Positions 23,201-37,098 of a DNA stretch of 64,000 bases are shown here, in pieces. The notes below the pieces were generated by a model, which searched no databases, had not been told where the DNA came from, and saw nothing but the letters and a program-made list of their open reading frames with translations. Source of the stretch: Apostichopus japonicus (Eukaryota; Echinodermata; Holothuroidea; Aspidochirotida; Stichopodidae); NCBI RefSeq assembly GCF_037975245.1, contig NC_092583.1:16578764-16642763 (forward strand), in the 5' to 3' direction. Each line of letters starts with the position of its first letter. Position 1 is the stretch's first letter. A program made the translations under genes and the position numbers.

Positions 23201-26200
23201 CATTGACAATAAAATATACAAGATGTTCATTTCAGATACCAATATTATTAGTCATTTTAAGTTACTTTATTTTATTTGCTACATTTGTACAAAATGCAGT
23301 TTCATAATGAAAAGTTTGTGTAGACAGATGGTTGAAACAGAATTGTTCATAAACCTTGTAATTGTGTAATAAAAGTGTAATTTGATGCAGTATGTTAATG
23401 CATTGAATAAAGAAACAAAATGACATTACATACATACATAGCAGGGGATAAGTGAAATTTTAATTTTTTTTTAGCAATCTTGAAGACTCTTATACAATAT
23501 TATAGTTCTTGTACAAAATATATTTTTGCACTTGTAAAGAAATTTGCTCATATTGTATAGAATTTTGTTATGCAAAACTGCATATGAAACATCATGTTAC
23601 AAAATGTCCATCTGCTGGAATCCATCATCAACTTACCAAAGAACATTGGGATGTCCAATTTATCTTCGTTATCTACTTTTCTTCTGAGCATGACCAGATA
23701 AATGGCATAGAAAATGCTGCTACTCATACCCCAGGCAGCTCCCAGCTGATAATCTCCCAGCTCTGGTTCCTTTGAGAATACGACCAGGAATACTCCTGCA
23801 ATACTACAGTAGTACAAACAAACGAGGAGAAGTAAATGATACTCACAGGTGGAAAATACGAAGATAAATGTACATGTAATCGGTTCTTTGGTTAAAAATG
23901 TGAGAGTCCGATCCCAAATGATATGACATTTTATGCATTATTTATAACAACTGCTGTAACAAATGAAAGAACTGTAATTTTCCTGAAAGTGCTTTTCTTG
24001 AGTGAAAACTTTGAAAATAGATGAAGTCATGTGATGACAAGATGAAAGATTCTTACATGTGCATCCATGATAGGGTTATGCGAGTTTGTGGTAAGGGTGG
24101 GAAGAGGGGGGGGATTTGATTTTCAAATACCTATTTAAGGGGAAAGGAGTCACATATAAATCTAGGTTATATAGAAGTAGATAAGAGAGAGTAGAATACT
24201 CACCATGCAAGTACTGAAACTAATTTAGTTAATGTGAATTTATCACCAGGTGAACTGGGAAAAACTCCTGCTAATAACAAGGTGAAAAGACCTGTAAGGG
24301 ACCAAAAAGAAATCATTTTTTAAGAAGAAAACTACTTCAAATTTAAAGTTGAAGATTTCCAGATACTACTAGTTTGATTCCATGTATTTACATTTTTATC
24401 CAGTCATAGCTTCTTCCATCATAAATTTAACTTTCATAAGCCAATAAAAAACTTACAGGGATATTACAAACGAACTGATAAAAAGGAGAGAAGTTTTGAC
24501 TAGAATGACATTTGAACCAATGACCTAGGGATTGTGAGCCCTGTCCTCTACTAACTCAGCAATCCAGCCTTTTGTTTTTTGGTTTACTCCAATTTATTTC
24601 AATTTCATGCATTTTACAATATTAAAAACGTCACCCATTTCTTTGCTAGGGAGTGCCAGCCAGAGCAGTTTCTTGTTTAATGTGGTACTAGGGATTACAC
24701 CCGAATTTTCATTCAATTAAACCAAAAAATCAGCATGGAAGGGATTTCAAGGGACATTTGGCCTTTTTTAAGTAAATTACTTAAGTAAATCAACAACGGG
24801 AAGCACACCAGGGAATTACAAACGAACTTGAAAATAGTAAACAAATTCTTGATAAGGAAAGTTGAATGAAATTAAAACTTAAGACCTCAATTTTTCAATC
24901 CTAGAGGTGTCACCACAGTAACCAACTGTTTGACTTTGAAAACATTTCTGCTTAAATCCTGAAAACCTCAGATCAGCTTACTGTTGAACAATATCGATGT
25001 TTAGCCATTTTGCAGCTGAAAATTATTTTCAAGATATCAATTTTAACATTTGAAACTTTCATATAAGGAGAGATAGTATGACTTACTTGAGGTGGATGAG
25101 GCTGTGGTCATTACCACAGGATTTTTGTCATTCATGGCTTTATGGTATGAAAAATTTGCCAAGAACCACTGAAAAATGGAAAAAATTTCAGTTAAATATT
25201 CCACATGATGATAGTCTATAATAGTACATATAGAGAAGAATATGGAGGTGGAAAATCTAACAAGTGGTGCATTCAGAGCAGTTGCCCCTTTCCAAAAAGA
25301 AAGAGAAATTCCACCCTCAAAACGAAAAGAGGGGGGGGGGTGGAGGAGAGAAGAAAACAGTAGAGAAACAACAAGAAGGTGCTTTAATTCAAGACCAAAC
25401 TATAAAATATGATTGTGAAAAGCATAACAATGGTGGATATAAGCATTGCATGAACTTATGGTGCTAATTTGTGACAAACTGACTTTGATATGTTGTTTTT
25501 TTGCCACTGCTGTGTTTTCACTGGTTTTGTAGTTATATGGCACGTCACCTGCTATATTTATAACATGCAGCTTAAGGCAAGAAACCCTATAGTGTATTGT
25601 CTACTGTACACATCGATGTAAAATGTAAAGGTTTGAATGTTGATACAGAACTATCAAGATTTTAGGTGTGATGTTGAAGTAAAATACCATTTCTTTAGGT
25701 GTGATTTCTGAAGTAAAATACCATTTCCTAAAATAAGTTTCCAGTTAATTACATAACATGCTACAACAGTCTCCAGTACTCACCACCATACAAAACATAA
25801 AGCTAATTTTTGCGACATCTGTTACAGTCCACTTATATGATTCTATGATGGACACCTTAGCAGCCTGGGTGGCCTGGTATGACATCCGTGCTAACATGGC
25901 TTCATCTGCCTGGCAGTCTGACCAGAAAACAAATATGAAAATATCAGAATGTTTGTCAGATCTTACTCACTTACTCTTTCTGCATAAATTTATTGCTACA
26001 AAACTGGAACATAAAACCATACCATTCTTTTGTATATATTGATCTTATATATTCATTCATTCAGCATCCAGGTCAACGAGTTGTTACAAAGACATCAATG
26101 GTTTCTACTTTTATACTGCAGCACAGTAAAATAGTAAAAGAGATTTACCTGCTAAATGTCTCACTTCCATTAAATTACTAAATCTGACATGAACCTGAGA

Positions 26201-28512
26201 ATCTGCAAAGGACGGAAAAGAAACAAGATTTACATAAAATTTTAAGTTCCACATATAACCAACAGTTAAGAGCAGGTAATGTTTGCAACCTGCCATGCAA
26301 AATAAATTTAAATGAAATAAATTGCTAATTGTTCTGTTAATGCTACAACAGACCTATACCAAGTTTATACCTACCTCAAGAAACAATTTAACTTTACAAC
26401 ACAATATAGATGCAGTATATGTTACTTGCCAACAGCAAACAGACTTAGAATATTGAAGGCAACGTTTATAAGCTCCATCAAATTATTGTCTATAACCAGA
26501 TTCGGACCAAAACCTTAGGAACACCTGTGCTTAACCAAATGAGCTATCCATCCTACAGTTGGTGGTTAACTATACTTATTTCTTTGCCAGTGAAAATAGA
26601 GTACCTAACAGACTTTGTTACAAGGTTAAATTTGTATAACCTAGAAAATGGCAAGCAAGGGATTGTTTTGAAGAACAGCTATCTTTGAACACTTAATTCC
26701 TTATTTCTGAAATTGTCAATATTTGACAAGTGAATACCGACCACAAATCGTAAGAAACTGACAACTAATCAAAAGATATGAAATAAGGGATGTGGCCAAA
26801 GAGAAGAAGATGCTTGAAAGTGATTTCAAGTCATATAAAAAGCTACCTGGATTTTCTGTTTCCATGTAATCTTCTTTGTCACTTTCGTCAAACTTGACAG
26901 GTACGTACAATGGATCACTCTGGGAAGGAACAAAATATTCACACCAAATACAAACAGCCAAGCCTTAAACGCTGATATCTTCAAAACTGTGATGGAAAGT
27001 TTCATCACTGTTGTGATCTCAAGGACATTGACAGGAAATCATGAATGTTTTTGCAGTGTTTGAAAAGGATCGCTGGTCAATCAAAATCAATTATGAAAGA
27101 AGTCTATCATGTTCATTTTGCTGATATAACAAACGTAAAATATCTTTTGACAGCATTTGCAATTTATTATGGTCAAATGACAGCCATATTTAAAGTTAAA
27201 TTCTAGAGAAAACCAGTTCTTACCAGAAGTGGTTCTGTCGGCGGAATGTCTGGGGCTTCCTCGTCATCACTGGAATCAGATAATGAGAAAGGCTGGAGAA
27301 ATAGGAAATGAAAACACATAACAGACTACTTTGTAAATAAAGAAACCACATTAACTATTATCGTAGTAAAGTTTTGCTTGCAGTTTTCAGTGATAAAGCT
27401 CAGAAATTAATGTCCTTCAGACAAAAACCAAACCATATTCTCTGGCTTATATGACAGATCTATATAACAATTAACCCCCATCCCTCCCCTCCCCCCTTCA
27501 CCCCTTACAGATAAGAAGTTCCTTGTTCTGCTTGGGAGATATCCAAGATACATGTCATAGTGCCACTAGGACCTGAAACCTTTTCTTTCTCTATGTTTTA
27601 GTTTTTCATATTTTCAAGTTAAAATGTTAACAGTGTTGACACTGAAACCAATATGCCATCCATAGGTCATATCAGCAGCTTCAGATTCAGTATTTTATAT
27701 TCAAGATTTTAGATTCAGTCTTCTCAAAACCCATCTCCATTACAGAAAATAAACATTGTAATAAATAAATAAAAACATAAGAAACATGAAGTACATGTGG
27801 CTTGATGATGTCATATGTGTGTAAAAGCATTAAATCTGTGATACTTTGCAATGGAACAAGATTTAATGTAGCTGTTTGGGGAAGATGTGCATGGCACTTA
27901 TCTCTATCAAATACACCAATATGATGACATCGTTTGTGTCTTCATTAAAAAGTGTGTACATACTACTTACCAATGACTTTGGTCTGTTGAAACAATCCAA
28001 ACACTGGCGTCTCCATGGTTTCCAAAATACAAAGCCCACAAGGTATAACATAAAGAGGGATGTCTCAAAGTAGGTGGCAAAAAATGGCTTGTTGTTCACG
28101 TAATTAAAATCTTTGAAGATAGACTAAGAAAGGGTGTAAAAATAACAGAAGAAATGTGAACACACTTGCATGCTTCTTTTTCAACCTAAGCTGAAGGTAG
28201 TGCTTACCTCAGGTTACATCAAAGCAGACTGAATCAAGTTTTGCTTTCTTTTGTAATGAAGTTAAATATCAATTCCTTGGTATGAAATATTTTAGTATGA
28301 CATTGACATTCTCATATTACAGATTAAAATTTTCACCGGACTTCATGGTTGTTTGTGTCCACTCCTCAGCTACGCAGTAACGATATATCTTAAACAAAAT
28401 GTCTCACCGTGGTCAGTTCTCCTGAGATCACCCAAATGATGACCACAATCAATAGAAGGCAGAACCCCAAAAACAATCTTCTATGAGGAGGAAGGCCGCT
28501 GGTCAAACTCAT
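20271..28512 (-). CDS. SLC35F5: SLC35F5 homologue, ten-span DMT/EamA-type solute transporter
   Basis: Thirteen minus-strand coding exons: 28408-28512 (ATG at 28512), 27971-28123, 27224-27292, 26847-26919, 26149-26202, 25784-25917, 25087-25168, 24204-24291, 23637-23803, 22905-23064, 22280-22370, 20990-21162 and 20271-20361 (TGA). The sum is 1440 bases, 479 residues, and all phases agree. Family stretches recognised from human SLC35F5 include [93 protein letters not shown] and the C-terminal [15 protein letters not shown]. Length is close to the human protein. The N-terminus is shorter, and the acidic loop after membrane segment 2 ([16 protein letters not shown]) differs. The family is an orphan nucleotide-sugar-transporter-like membrane carrier; the substrate is not established. 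Exon 9 has two possible acceptors 8 bases apart; only the upstream one keeps the frame. Confidence 0.95.
24501..24570 (-). repeat. tRNA-derived SINE-like promoter segment
   Basis: Read on the minus strand, an A-box-like stretch (TTGCTGAGTTAGTAGAGG) is followed after 33 bases by a B-box-like GGTTCAAATGTC, the spacing of an internal RNA polymerase III promoter. The acceptor stem and cloverleaf are not intact, so it is not a tRNA gene. The nearby motif CAGGGATATTACAAACGAACT (near 24455) recurs near 24809, which suggests a second decayed copy. It is in an SLC35F5 intron. Confidence 0.55.
24808..24950 (-). repeat. Second, more decayed copy of the SINE-like repeat
   Basis: It shares the CAGGGAATTACAAACGAACT start with the copy near 24455 and continues into a diverged tRNA-like stretch (GTTGGTTACTGTGGTGACAC ... 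GAGGTCTTAAGTTTT on the minus strand). The box motifs are damaged. It lies in the same SLC35F5 intron. Confidence 0.4.
25660..25733. repeat. Two-copy tandem duplication of about 38 bp
   Basis: TTTAGGTGTGAT followed by GAAGTAAAATACCATTTC occurs twice in succession with a small length difference. It lies in an SLC35F5 intron beside the exon at 25784. Confidence 0.75.
26493..26566 (-). repeat. tRNA-derived SINE-like promoter segment
   Basis: On the minus strand the sequence GGATAGCTCATTTGGTTAAG is a good A box and GGTCCGAATCTGG a good B box, in the right order and at tRNA-like spacing. The stem ends do not pair well, so a SINE head or tRNA pseudogene is more likely than a working tRNA. It lies in the SLC35F5 intron between exons 4 and 5. 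Confidence 0.6.
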
Positions 28513-31500
28513 CCTGTCAGGTTAACCTACAGAAACCTACAAGAAAGATTAGAATACAATAGTCATAACAGTTAAGTTACAGCACTTTTAAAGGGTTTAC
28601 ATTTGAGTGGGTGTTGATCTGGAATATATGACTGAATTTTGTCTATACAAGTTACAGGTAACTTCTTTTCTCACTTTTTGAAAGCTTACAGGTACAGTTA
28701 AGTTCTATAAGCCCAAAGTTTTTTTTTTTTACTTCTTCTTTTGTATTGAAGTTACACTTTATTTCATTTAAGCTTGTCCTTTTTTCACTCATAGTAAATA
28801 AGTAAATGGAATGAAACACTAAGTGCAACCATTTGCTCAAGAAGAGAAATTTATGAAGCAATTCACCACATAAATTTATACTCACTCTTAATTTGTTCAG
28901 AGACACCTGTTTATGCTCTAATCTGCAATCATTAGTACTCAAGTCTACTGAGCCACAGGTACCAGATAATCAGCAATATACGTGTAATAGCTCACAGTGC
29001 ATAGACCTTGCTAACTAGAGACTTAAACGAGGCGAGGGATCAGTAACAATTCGGAGCAGAGTACTCACAAGAAACTAATCTACTAAGTATAAAGGGGGGG
29101 GGGGCGGGAATGGGGGGGGTATGTTTTTCATAACAATTCGCTGACATTTTAACTAAAACCTACCCAAAATGTAGCATAAGGCACAGTTTGAGCCATCCCT
29201 TGGAAGAAACAAACCAGTTACGTAGGCTGACTCACCCCAAGGTATATATGCTACAAAATATTTAGGCTATATTTGAATAAAGCCTTAAACTAAAGAATGA
29301 CAACAAGTATTTACATTTCAAAGAACCGCAAGATGTCAAGACGATAGAACGGCCAAAGTGAGGTTAGGCTTGTAACCCAAGCAAGAACAATTTTATGCTG
29401 GACTTGCAGCATAAATTTACATTTCTGACTTCCGAAATGCTTCATTCTGAGCATTGCATATTAGATTGATCAGATAGCCCAACTTTTAGGCATACAGACC
29501 TATTTGAAAAAGTGATTATACTTTTCTCATAATTTTGTAACAAACTAGAAAATGTTGACAGAGCAATCTCTGTTTTGAGCATTCTTCATTGAGCATCTTC
29601 TTGAGCATATTCATTCTTGAGCATTCTTGTTGACAGAGCATTCTTGTTATACTAGGCCTACATCAGCTGCAATATGTGTTCCTTGACCAGATTTAGCCTA
29701 CTAAAGTAATAGGCTTTGCCAAACCAGATTTCCTTATCAGCCAAATACAGTAAATGACAAATCTGGGTCTAGCCTAGGCTCAGTCATATTCATAACATGT
29801 TGCTACTTTGGCCTAGGCGTACCTCTTTTCGATTAGTATGGTAGACTCCACCGCCAATTAACATTTTTTTTTGTCTTTTCCTTTATGTAGGAATTCTGTG
29901 TGGCATACTTTGGGGGCCGTGGGCCTTTTGTAGTCTGACACAGAGTCTTGACCACAGCAGGCCTTAATATTCTGCGTAAGGCTAGGCCTACGTTAGGCTA
30001 TGGCACTTCAATGCTGTTGTTCAATACAGAGCCCATCCCACCAAGTTGTTTATAATTTAAAATCTCACCTCCTAGTACGAGCAGCTCCTCCACACTATTT
30101 ACCTGAAAGTTGACATTGACTCATTTGTAACCTAACTTCTCTTCATGAGAAGAAGTTGCTTTATTTTCAGGTGAGACGTTTTCGGCAATAGCCTAACACT
30201 GGTTCAAACAGTCGGACTGCTTGGCATGAATTAGCAATACATGGCAACATGACGTACATTGTGGTGGTTATACGTGACTGAGTCATCCCAAGGCTATTCA
30301 GTAGAGGTTAAAGCACTTTTAAAGGTAGAATCCCAGTACTCAAAGTCCAACATCCCTGTATAGACAACATGCGCAAAGGTATTCCTTGTTTGTTTGGTTA
30401 AATCAGGAGCCCCTATATATTCACTTTGCACACGATTAATTTTCGAAACATTTCCTGAGAACCAGCTCCGTGAGGGATTGCATCTTTTCGGACCCCTAAC
30501 TCCTAATTAAGTCTCCAATGCAACACCGTATGGCTGTATAAATTTTCGTACAGATCATCTGGGCACCCATTGGAGATTGTGGTCGAAAGTGTTTTCTTGG
30601 GGATTTTTAAAGTTTTTTTTATATGCATGCAATAGGTGTTGAATAGACAAAGTACACGAGCATATGCTGCTGGGGCCATTGGACCTACTTTAAGTACCGG
30701 GTTTGACCCCCTTCCGATGCATGAATACTTTTTCGTATATTGGCGTCATATATGCACGTACCCCTGTTAGATTGGGATGACAACTATACGTGTTGACCTA
30801 TACAAATATTATGGCCCTTGCAGTTTCAATGAATCCTAAATACCAACTTTATCAGACCATATCACGTATTGTGATATTCCTTATAACTATTTAGATATAT
30901 TAAATAACCGTAAATGTTATTCGGCATACCCTTCTCCTATCTCACTTGACCTAAGTATTGCCATTTATTTTTACCTTTAATTTATAGGTTCATGGTTCAA
31001 CTAAACGGACCATGTAATATACAAGTCCTTGGACCCTGGTACAGCTGAGGTAGCCTTGAATGTTAACCATCCCGCTTGTACCCCACAACCGACGTCCTGG
31101 TGCTTATAATGTATGTCTGGTATATTTTAAAAAGGCATTAAATTTAGTATAAATACAGGTACCGTAGCTGAAGGCTTTAAACTCTTAAGTGACGCCAAAG
31201 TCATTAATGTATTTTGTAGAAAATGTTCTTTAGTATGAAACAACTTTTGCCGCATCGGAATAGTTAGGCCTACTGATAAGTGCGAAGCGAGCGAGCAAAT
31301 TAGCGAGTTTACCATTTTGTAAAATGATAGCATATGGTCTACCATTGTTGAGAACATTGTTCAGTCTTAATTTCCAGAATAACAACGGCAGTATACGTTT
31401 GCTCTTTAAATACCTATTTGATGAAAACAATAACTATACATAGCGGGCCGTGTTTTCAAATATTGGCCAATTATATGGACCCGCGCATGTTATTGCAGAC

Positions 31501-31803
31501 CTTAATTGTACCCCTTGATGTAAGATTAATGAAATTGATATGAAATTGCAGCGAAAAAGGCGGCCATGACTTTTCTTCTCGGGAGGATGCCCCAAACCAT
31601 GGGTATCGCACTCAACAACGACCACACGTCAGCCACGCGTACCCTCTTTCGTTATAAATTTTGATCCGCTAATGGCCCCACCATAATGATTTATGCCCTA
31701 CACCTAAATCAGTCACGTGAACTTTGGAATTTATACTTTCTTCTTTTTACTTTTAATATGTAAATTTCAAAAGTGTTTATTTCAAAATATCAATCGTTTA
31801 CTT
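28513..31803. other. Upstream region of the SLC35F5 homologue
   Basis: The minus-strand sequence just above the start codon has an acceptor (TTTCTTGTAG) about 30 bases upstream of ATG, so at least one non-coding first exon must lie further to the right. One candidate is near 30069-30100, between TCAACTTTCAG and GTGAGA on the minus strand, but it is not proved. Imperfect GAGCATTCTT repeats occur at 29575-29640. No coding exon was supported here. Confidence 0.35.
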
Positions 31804-32083
31804 CAGGCGCGTAGCGAGGAATTTGCCGAGGGAGGGGCGAATCCTGTAGGGAAACTTTCTAAGCGTATAGCGCCCATCATGAGTTGGCGAGAAGCGTACA
31901 AGAAAATTTTGGCCGACGATGCCTCCCAGATCGCTGGAAATGGCACTCCCCAGGCCTTGTGAGTTGCTTCTTAGCATTTTCTATTTTGACATTTTTAGCG
32001 ATATTATAAAAAATATATACAAAAAATATGCTCAATGGGGGGGGGGGGCGGTCGTCCCCTTCTCCCCCCTGGCTACGCGCCTG
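31804..32083. mobile_element. MITE with CAGGCGCGTAGC terminal inverted repeats (copy A)
   Basis: The left end is CAGGCGCGTAGCGAGGAATT and the right end is the complement of CAGGCGCGTAGCC, 12 bases matching exactly. The 280-bp interior includes a run of 12 G next to TGCTCAATG and has no transposase. The flanking 8 bases (GTTTACTT and GTTGATAT) match at only 5 positions, so the target duplication is decayed. The same family recurs at 40989 and 41539. Confidence 0.8.
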
Positions 32084-35000
32084 GTTGATATCATTAATTA
32101 ATTCTGACTTTTTACTAGAAACTTCTTATATATTTCAAAATGTTGACTTCTGTATTTAAAACTGTTGGCGTTTCAAGCATCGACTTTCCTTTCGAAATAT
32201 CGACTAATTAATGTATCTCAAGCGTTCCATTATTTCGAGTCTTCGAAATTAGCATTTTTCATATTGAATTTGGATTAATTCCTTGAAATTTCAACTTTTG
32301 GCAAAATATCAAATTCCTTGATTAGAACGGCAGTAAGTAGGTCCACATGCATAAACTCTTGACAGTTTTGATGCATATCTGCGAAATTTAGATGGATTAT
32401 GTGGTATGTGAAACGAGAAGTCCGAGATTTATTCCTTAGTATAGCTTTCGTTTTGCTGATGCAAGATCCATGCAGTTCCTTTGCCAGTTGGGCTATATAC
32501 TGCTATGTCAGTTGCGGTAGCAACAGTTGCCATGGATAATTGTTAATTTTCCTGAGTAGTTATACTCTCGTGAGTCACCTTGGTAGGGTACCCAGATGAC
32601 CGGAAGTTCATTTGAAATCAGTGATTGCTAACGATGATATGCAACTCCGTGGATTGCCCTCTTTTCATTGTTATTGAAAGGGCGTGCAGGTGCAAGTGAT
32701 TGTTAGCTGCATACTTGTTAAGTCTTAAACAATTAGCATTTTCCTTACTTTGTCAACCTTCATACTGAAGCTAGACACCTATAGGCCTAGCCTGGTAATA
32801 TTGGTCGAAACTACTGTACGTATCAGTTGGGGCCTAACAAGGCCTAACAATTACAGTGTAACAATTAACAGTAACATCCAAAACGTATACGAAGTTAACA
32901 GTTGAGGGATGAGGCTGGTGGTGGGGGCGGGGGGGGGGGTGGATCTTAGACCACCCTTTTTAGTAATTAAAATTTGCCCAGGTGAGGTGAGAAAGTATAA
33001 TCTAACCAGGTTTTTGCTAATAAATACTTTATACTTTAAATATAAATACTTTATGACATATATGTGGGCTATTTTCGTCCACCCATCGTAAGTTTAGACA
33101 ACCCTGGTTCTAACTTCGGCCACGCAGTGATTCTATTTACCAACAGCAGATACACACCTCATTAGTGTGGTGGACGGATAGAATGAGACAAATTTGAATG
33201 CTGGAACTACAATTTTGTGCTAATAGCTTGAAAACGTAGATCTACGAAAAGGCGGCGGCATTTGACGACAGCAGAAATTGACTCATATTCACACCTCCCT
33301 CTGATCTGCTAATTTTAATGTCACATACCTACAAGCTGTAAAATTTGCATAAATTTTTCATATGGATTTTCAGTGTATTTCAAACAAATCCAACATCAAA
33401 AGATACCTTAATATTTGTCTGCTCTAAATACTGATTTAAAACCCAAAACATAGCACTAAATTTATATTAGCAGATGCTAATAAACTTGATTAAACAAAAT
33501 AAATGAAATGGATGGTCAAAGATAGTAGCCATGCACATGTTAATGAAATCATGATGTTAATTTGGACACCCCTTATATTAGAATAAAGTAGCAATTTGAA
33601 GAATATGTATGCAACTGATGAAGGTTGAGCATGTTATATGTCACATATCTGAAACAAATCAAACCATTTTCCTGTCTTATTTGCATGTATATTGATCTTT
33701 GAATTTCATTATTACTATAAAGAGAGCATTGTTTTATAGTCAGATGGCAATACATTTGGTTGCATATGGATAGTGAAAACTTATTCTTTAATATGCAACC
33801 AGCTGCCTGAGTTTTTTTTTTAAAGAAATTTAATGATAACTGGGATTGCAATGGTACGTCTCTCTCAAGTCCCACATGTACAAAGAAAGTATATTCACTT
33901 GGATCTCATTACTTTGCACGTAGGTATTTAATGGACTTTAATTGACGAATCCTAAACAACTTTATTATTTAAATCCCTGAAGTAATTTCTTGCTTGTTTC
34001 AATCAACACTCTTCGCCACAGATCCTGCAAGCCTATACCTATCCAAGGATCATATTGAACTATGACATCATTCCTTCCAGGTCACCCTTCTCCTCAAAGA
34101 CATAGTCTTTAATTAAACCAGATGCCTGAGCAACTTTCTCCCATGTGGTTATCGGATGTCAAATGCATGCCCTTGCACTAGGTGAGTACACATCCAGGCC
34201 AGCTGGGGGCCTATCTCCTTCCATATTGTGAAGACTTTGGTTAGATACAGTTTATTATGCACTATCAGCTCACTGGGCTCTTGCCTTTGGCATTTGAGGA
34301 AGGACTTCTCCAAGCATTCCCAAATATGTCTAACATTTCGTGGGGGTTATCAAATCCATTGGATCCCGTTATCTCTTTTATGGTGACATCAACTGATGCA
34401 CGACTTAATTACTGATAACTGAGGTGATGTACGTATAGCCCTCAGCTAGATGATTCTTTGTCATATTTTATTATCTATTTAAACAAAGAGATATATAATT
34501 ACTTTGTGAACATCATTATCTTGTAAAAGGGATTTGGTGCAATGGCTTTTTTTATATCAATGATTCAAGAAGCAATTACCTTGTGCTTTTGTGCATCTTT
34601 GTGCATCCTGGCAGTTTTAAACACTGCAACTGTCCCCAAACTGTAATATTTTTACCCATACCAGATAAACCACTGAAACAGCATTTGTACATGACATTTT
34701 GCTAACCAGTGGCTCGTGTTTTGAAACATACTTCTCCCCAAAGTTCATATACAGGAAATGTTTCAAGTATTTGTTAATTCCATGACCTTACAATTCACTG
34801 CAAGGACAAACATGGTACCCTTGTTATACTGTGGTTTGTCAGGGCATATCAGAACACAGATTGTCCCTTCATTCTCTAATTTAATCCTCCCCAATGACAA
34901 AATTTGCTGAGGTTAAATTAACTGATAAAATAGATTTTAAATCTTGTAGCAATTACCTTTTTGTAGCATGCTGAAAGTTTGGAGACAAATATTAACAACC

Positions 35001-35148
35001 TTAAATTAATAAGTAACAGGCATATTCAATATAGTAGATGAATGGAAGCTACTGCCATGCTCCTCAAGAATATTGAAGGATCTTATTCAACTTATTGGGG
35101 TTTCATTTTTGCTTTTTTGCTTTCCTTTTTTCCCTCTGCCTGGAGCAG
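32084..35148. other. Gene-free stretch
   Basis: AT-rich sequence without any open frame that looks coding. A poly-G tract lies near 32928. I saw no transposon ends and no RNA gene. Confidence 0.4.
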
Positions 35149-35251
35149 TACAGTTGATTGAGGCTTTTTCCTGTTTTAGAAAGTTTGAAGCAAACTTCAT
35201 GGTTTTTAATGGCCAATTCCCACTGGCAACTGTCAGTTTGTTGTCTCCAAG
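35149..35251 (+). CDS. Weak candidate exon
   Basis: A pyrimidine-rich tract and CAG (ending 35148) precede an open frame encoding VQLIEAFSCFRKFEANFMVF and SLLSP, closing with CCAAG and GTGTGA. The composition is protein-like, but its exit phase (2) does not fit the next candidate exon at 35347 (needs 1). No family is recognised. It may be chance. Confidence 0.2.
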
Positions 35252-35346
35252 GTGTGAGAATAATGTGCAGAGTTACTATAGTACAAGAGAATACTTTTGA
35301 ATAACTGATTCCATTAAATAGTTTTTCTTCTTTGTTTTCCTTACAG

Positions 35347-35501
35347 TCACACTTGAATGTAACTTGCGTGGTCCAAAGCTATTAATGAGAGCTGTGTTGG
35401 CAGCTAATAGAACTGAGATGAGTGCTACGATCATGTCTGTTCTTGAGACATCATCCATTAGAAGGCAGAAAGTATTGTTTTCCCAAAGGATATTTTGCAA
35501 A
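35347..35501 (+). CDS. Weak candidate exon
   Basis: After the acceptor TTTTCCTTACAG, a frame of 51 codons stays open and encodes TLECNLRGPKLLMRAVLAAN and SVLETSSIRRQKVLF up to a possible GTGGGT donor. No domain is recognised, and phases do not link it to a neighbour. A chance frame is quite possible. Confidence 0.22.
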
Positions 35502-37098
35502 GTGGGTAGCCTTAATCATTTCAAATGTGTGTGATTGACAGGTTGATGGTTTTGATTTGAAGTCGGAAGGCAATGGAAACATGAATCAGACCAGTATTTA
35601 AGGTGCAAGTTAGGGTAGGCCTTTGTAGAAATACTGCACTAAACATGCTTTTAGGCTTTACCCTAAGCACTAATGCATGTTTATGTTGGGAGTGACAGGG
35701 ATTAATTTATCCGGTATCGCTTAGCAACAAAAATGGGCGAACTGCTATACCAGTGCATTGTAGTTTTTGCACACAGTACTAAACCATTCTATTCTATGTG
35801 AGACAAAGTGAGCCTTCAGAACTGCCAAACAAAGATTTCAACACTAAATTATTCCATGAGAGATATTATGTTAATATTAAAACAAAATGTTATACTGATT
35901 GAAAAGACAGAAATGTAAAGCAAATTTAGTTTGTCAAGGAATTTTTAGTGATATCTTACAGGGATATTCTGGTGGCTGGTATTGATTACTTGACATTTTT
36001 TTGGACATTTTCGGCATCATTAGGTCATAAAATGCAGCTCTTTGTTCTGTAAAGATATGAATTTTCAGAAGTATCTCAAAATTCCAAATGAGAAGCATTA
36101 CTCCCATGAAAAAATAAAATCCCATGAGCAAATGCACTCTTGCTTGACAAAGCTTGTAAATCAAGTTGTCAGCATCGTGTATAGTTCATGTCATTAAGAC
36201 GTTCGTATTGGCTATCACTTAGGAAATTTCTAACATATTTTGGAGTTGCTTACCTCATGCATTTTATTAGTAACTTCAAGTTTTGTAGATTATGCAATCC
36301 CAAATTGAATTTGAACTAGAAAAACATCTAAATATTCAATTCAAGATGGTACCATGAGAAAGAAGTAGTTTGGAATTGTAGAAGATTTTCACTCTGTCTT
36401 CAATTCTCTTTAATAAAACAGTTGAATTTTCTGACAAGGAAACACATTAGTTCATTACTAGGCTTTTCAATATTCCCATCTTGTGAGTTAAATAAAGAAA
36501 ATATGGTTATACTTGAATTGAAAATCTAACTAGTTTATAGCTAATGGATTTCATTTATTGGTATTTTGTTCTGAAATGATATTAAAGGATTATTGAAATC
36601 ATTGCAAAAAAGAATATACTTTAAATAAGTAAAATACAAAAAAATATGTGTTAAGCAAGTATAAGATGATATTAGTATAAATTTGTTAACTTCATGCATG
36701 TTGTATACTAAACATCATCACTATTACCACCAAATATGTAAAAAATTTCAATAATGGTTAGTGATGCTCTAACTTCCATTTACTGCCACCTGCATTTGTT
36801 ATGTCCTAATTTAGATATTTATATTGGTCATGAGTTTGATTTGTTTCTCAAAATTACGTTGTCCAAGGACCTTTCCATAATCCAGTAGACTATGAAAGAT
36901 ATATAAAGAGCAAAATAGAAATTTTGAATTTATTAAATTTGAAATGAAGCTTGATGTTGATGCAAATTGTCCTACACTACTATTAGATCTTAATATAGAA
37001 CAGCATCACAAAATTATTGCTTGTTTCAACACCATGCCTGTTGTAAGGTAACCAGCTCACCTCAGACATTTTTTTTCTTTTGCCATATGATATAACAG

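Noticed and set aside
31127-31625. Three minus-strand open frames near the MITE, considered as a decayed retrotransposon
   Set aside because: No reverse transcriptase or endonuclease motif could be recognised, and the frames differ.
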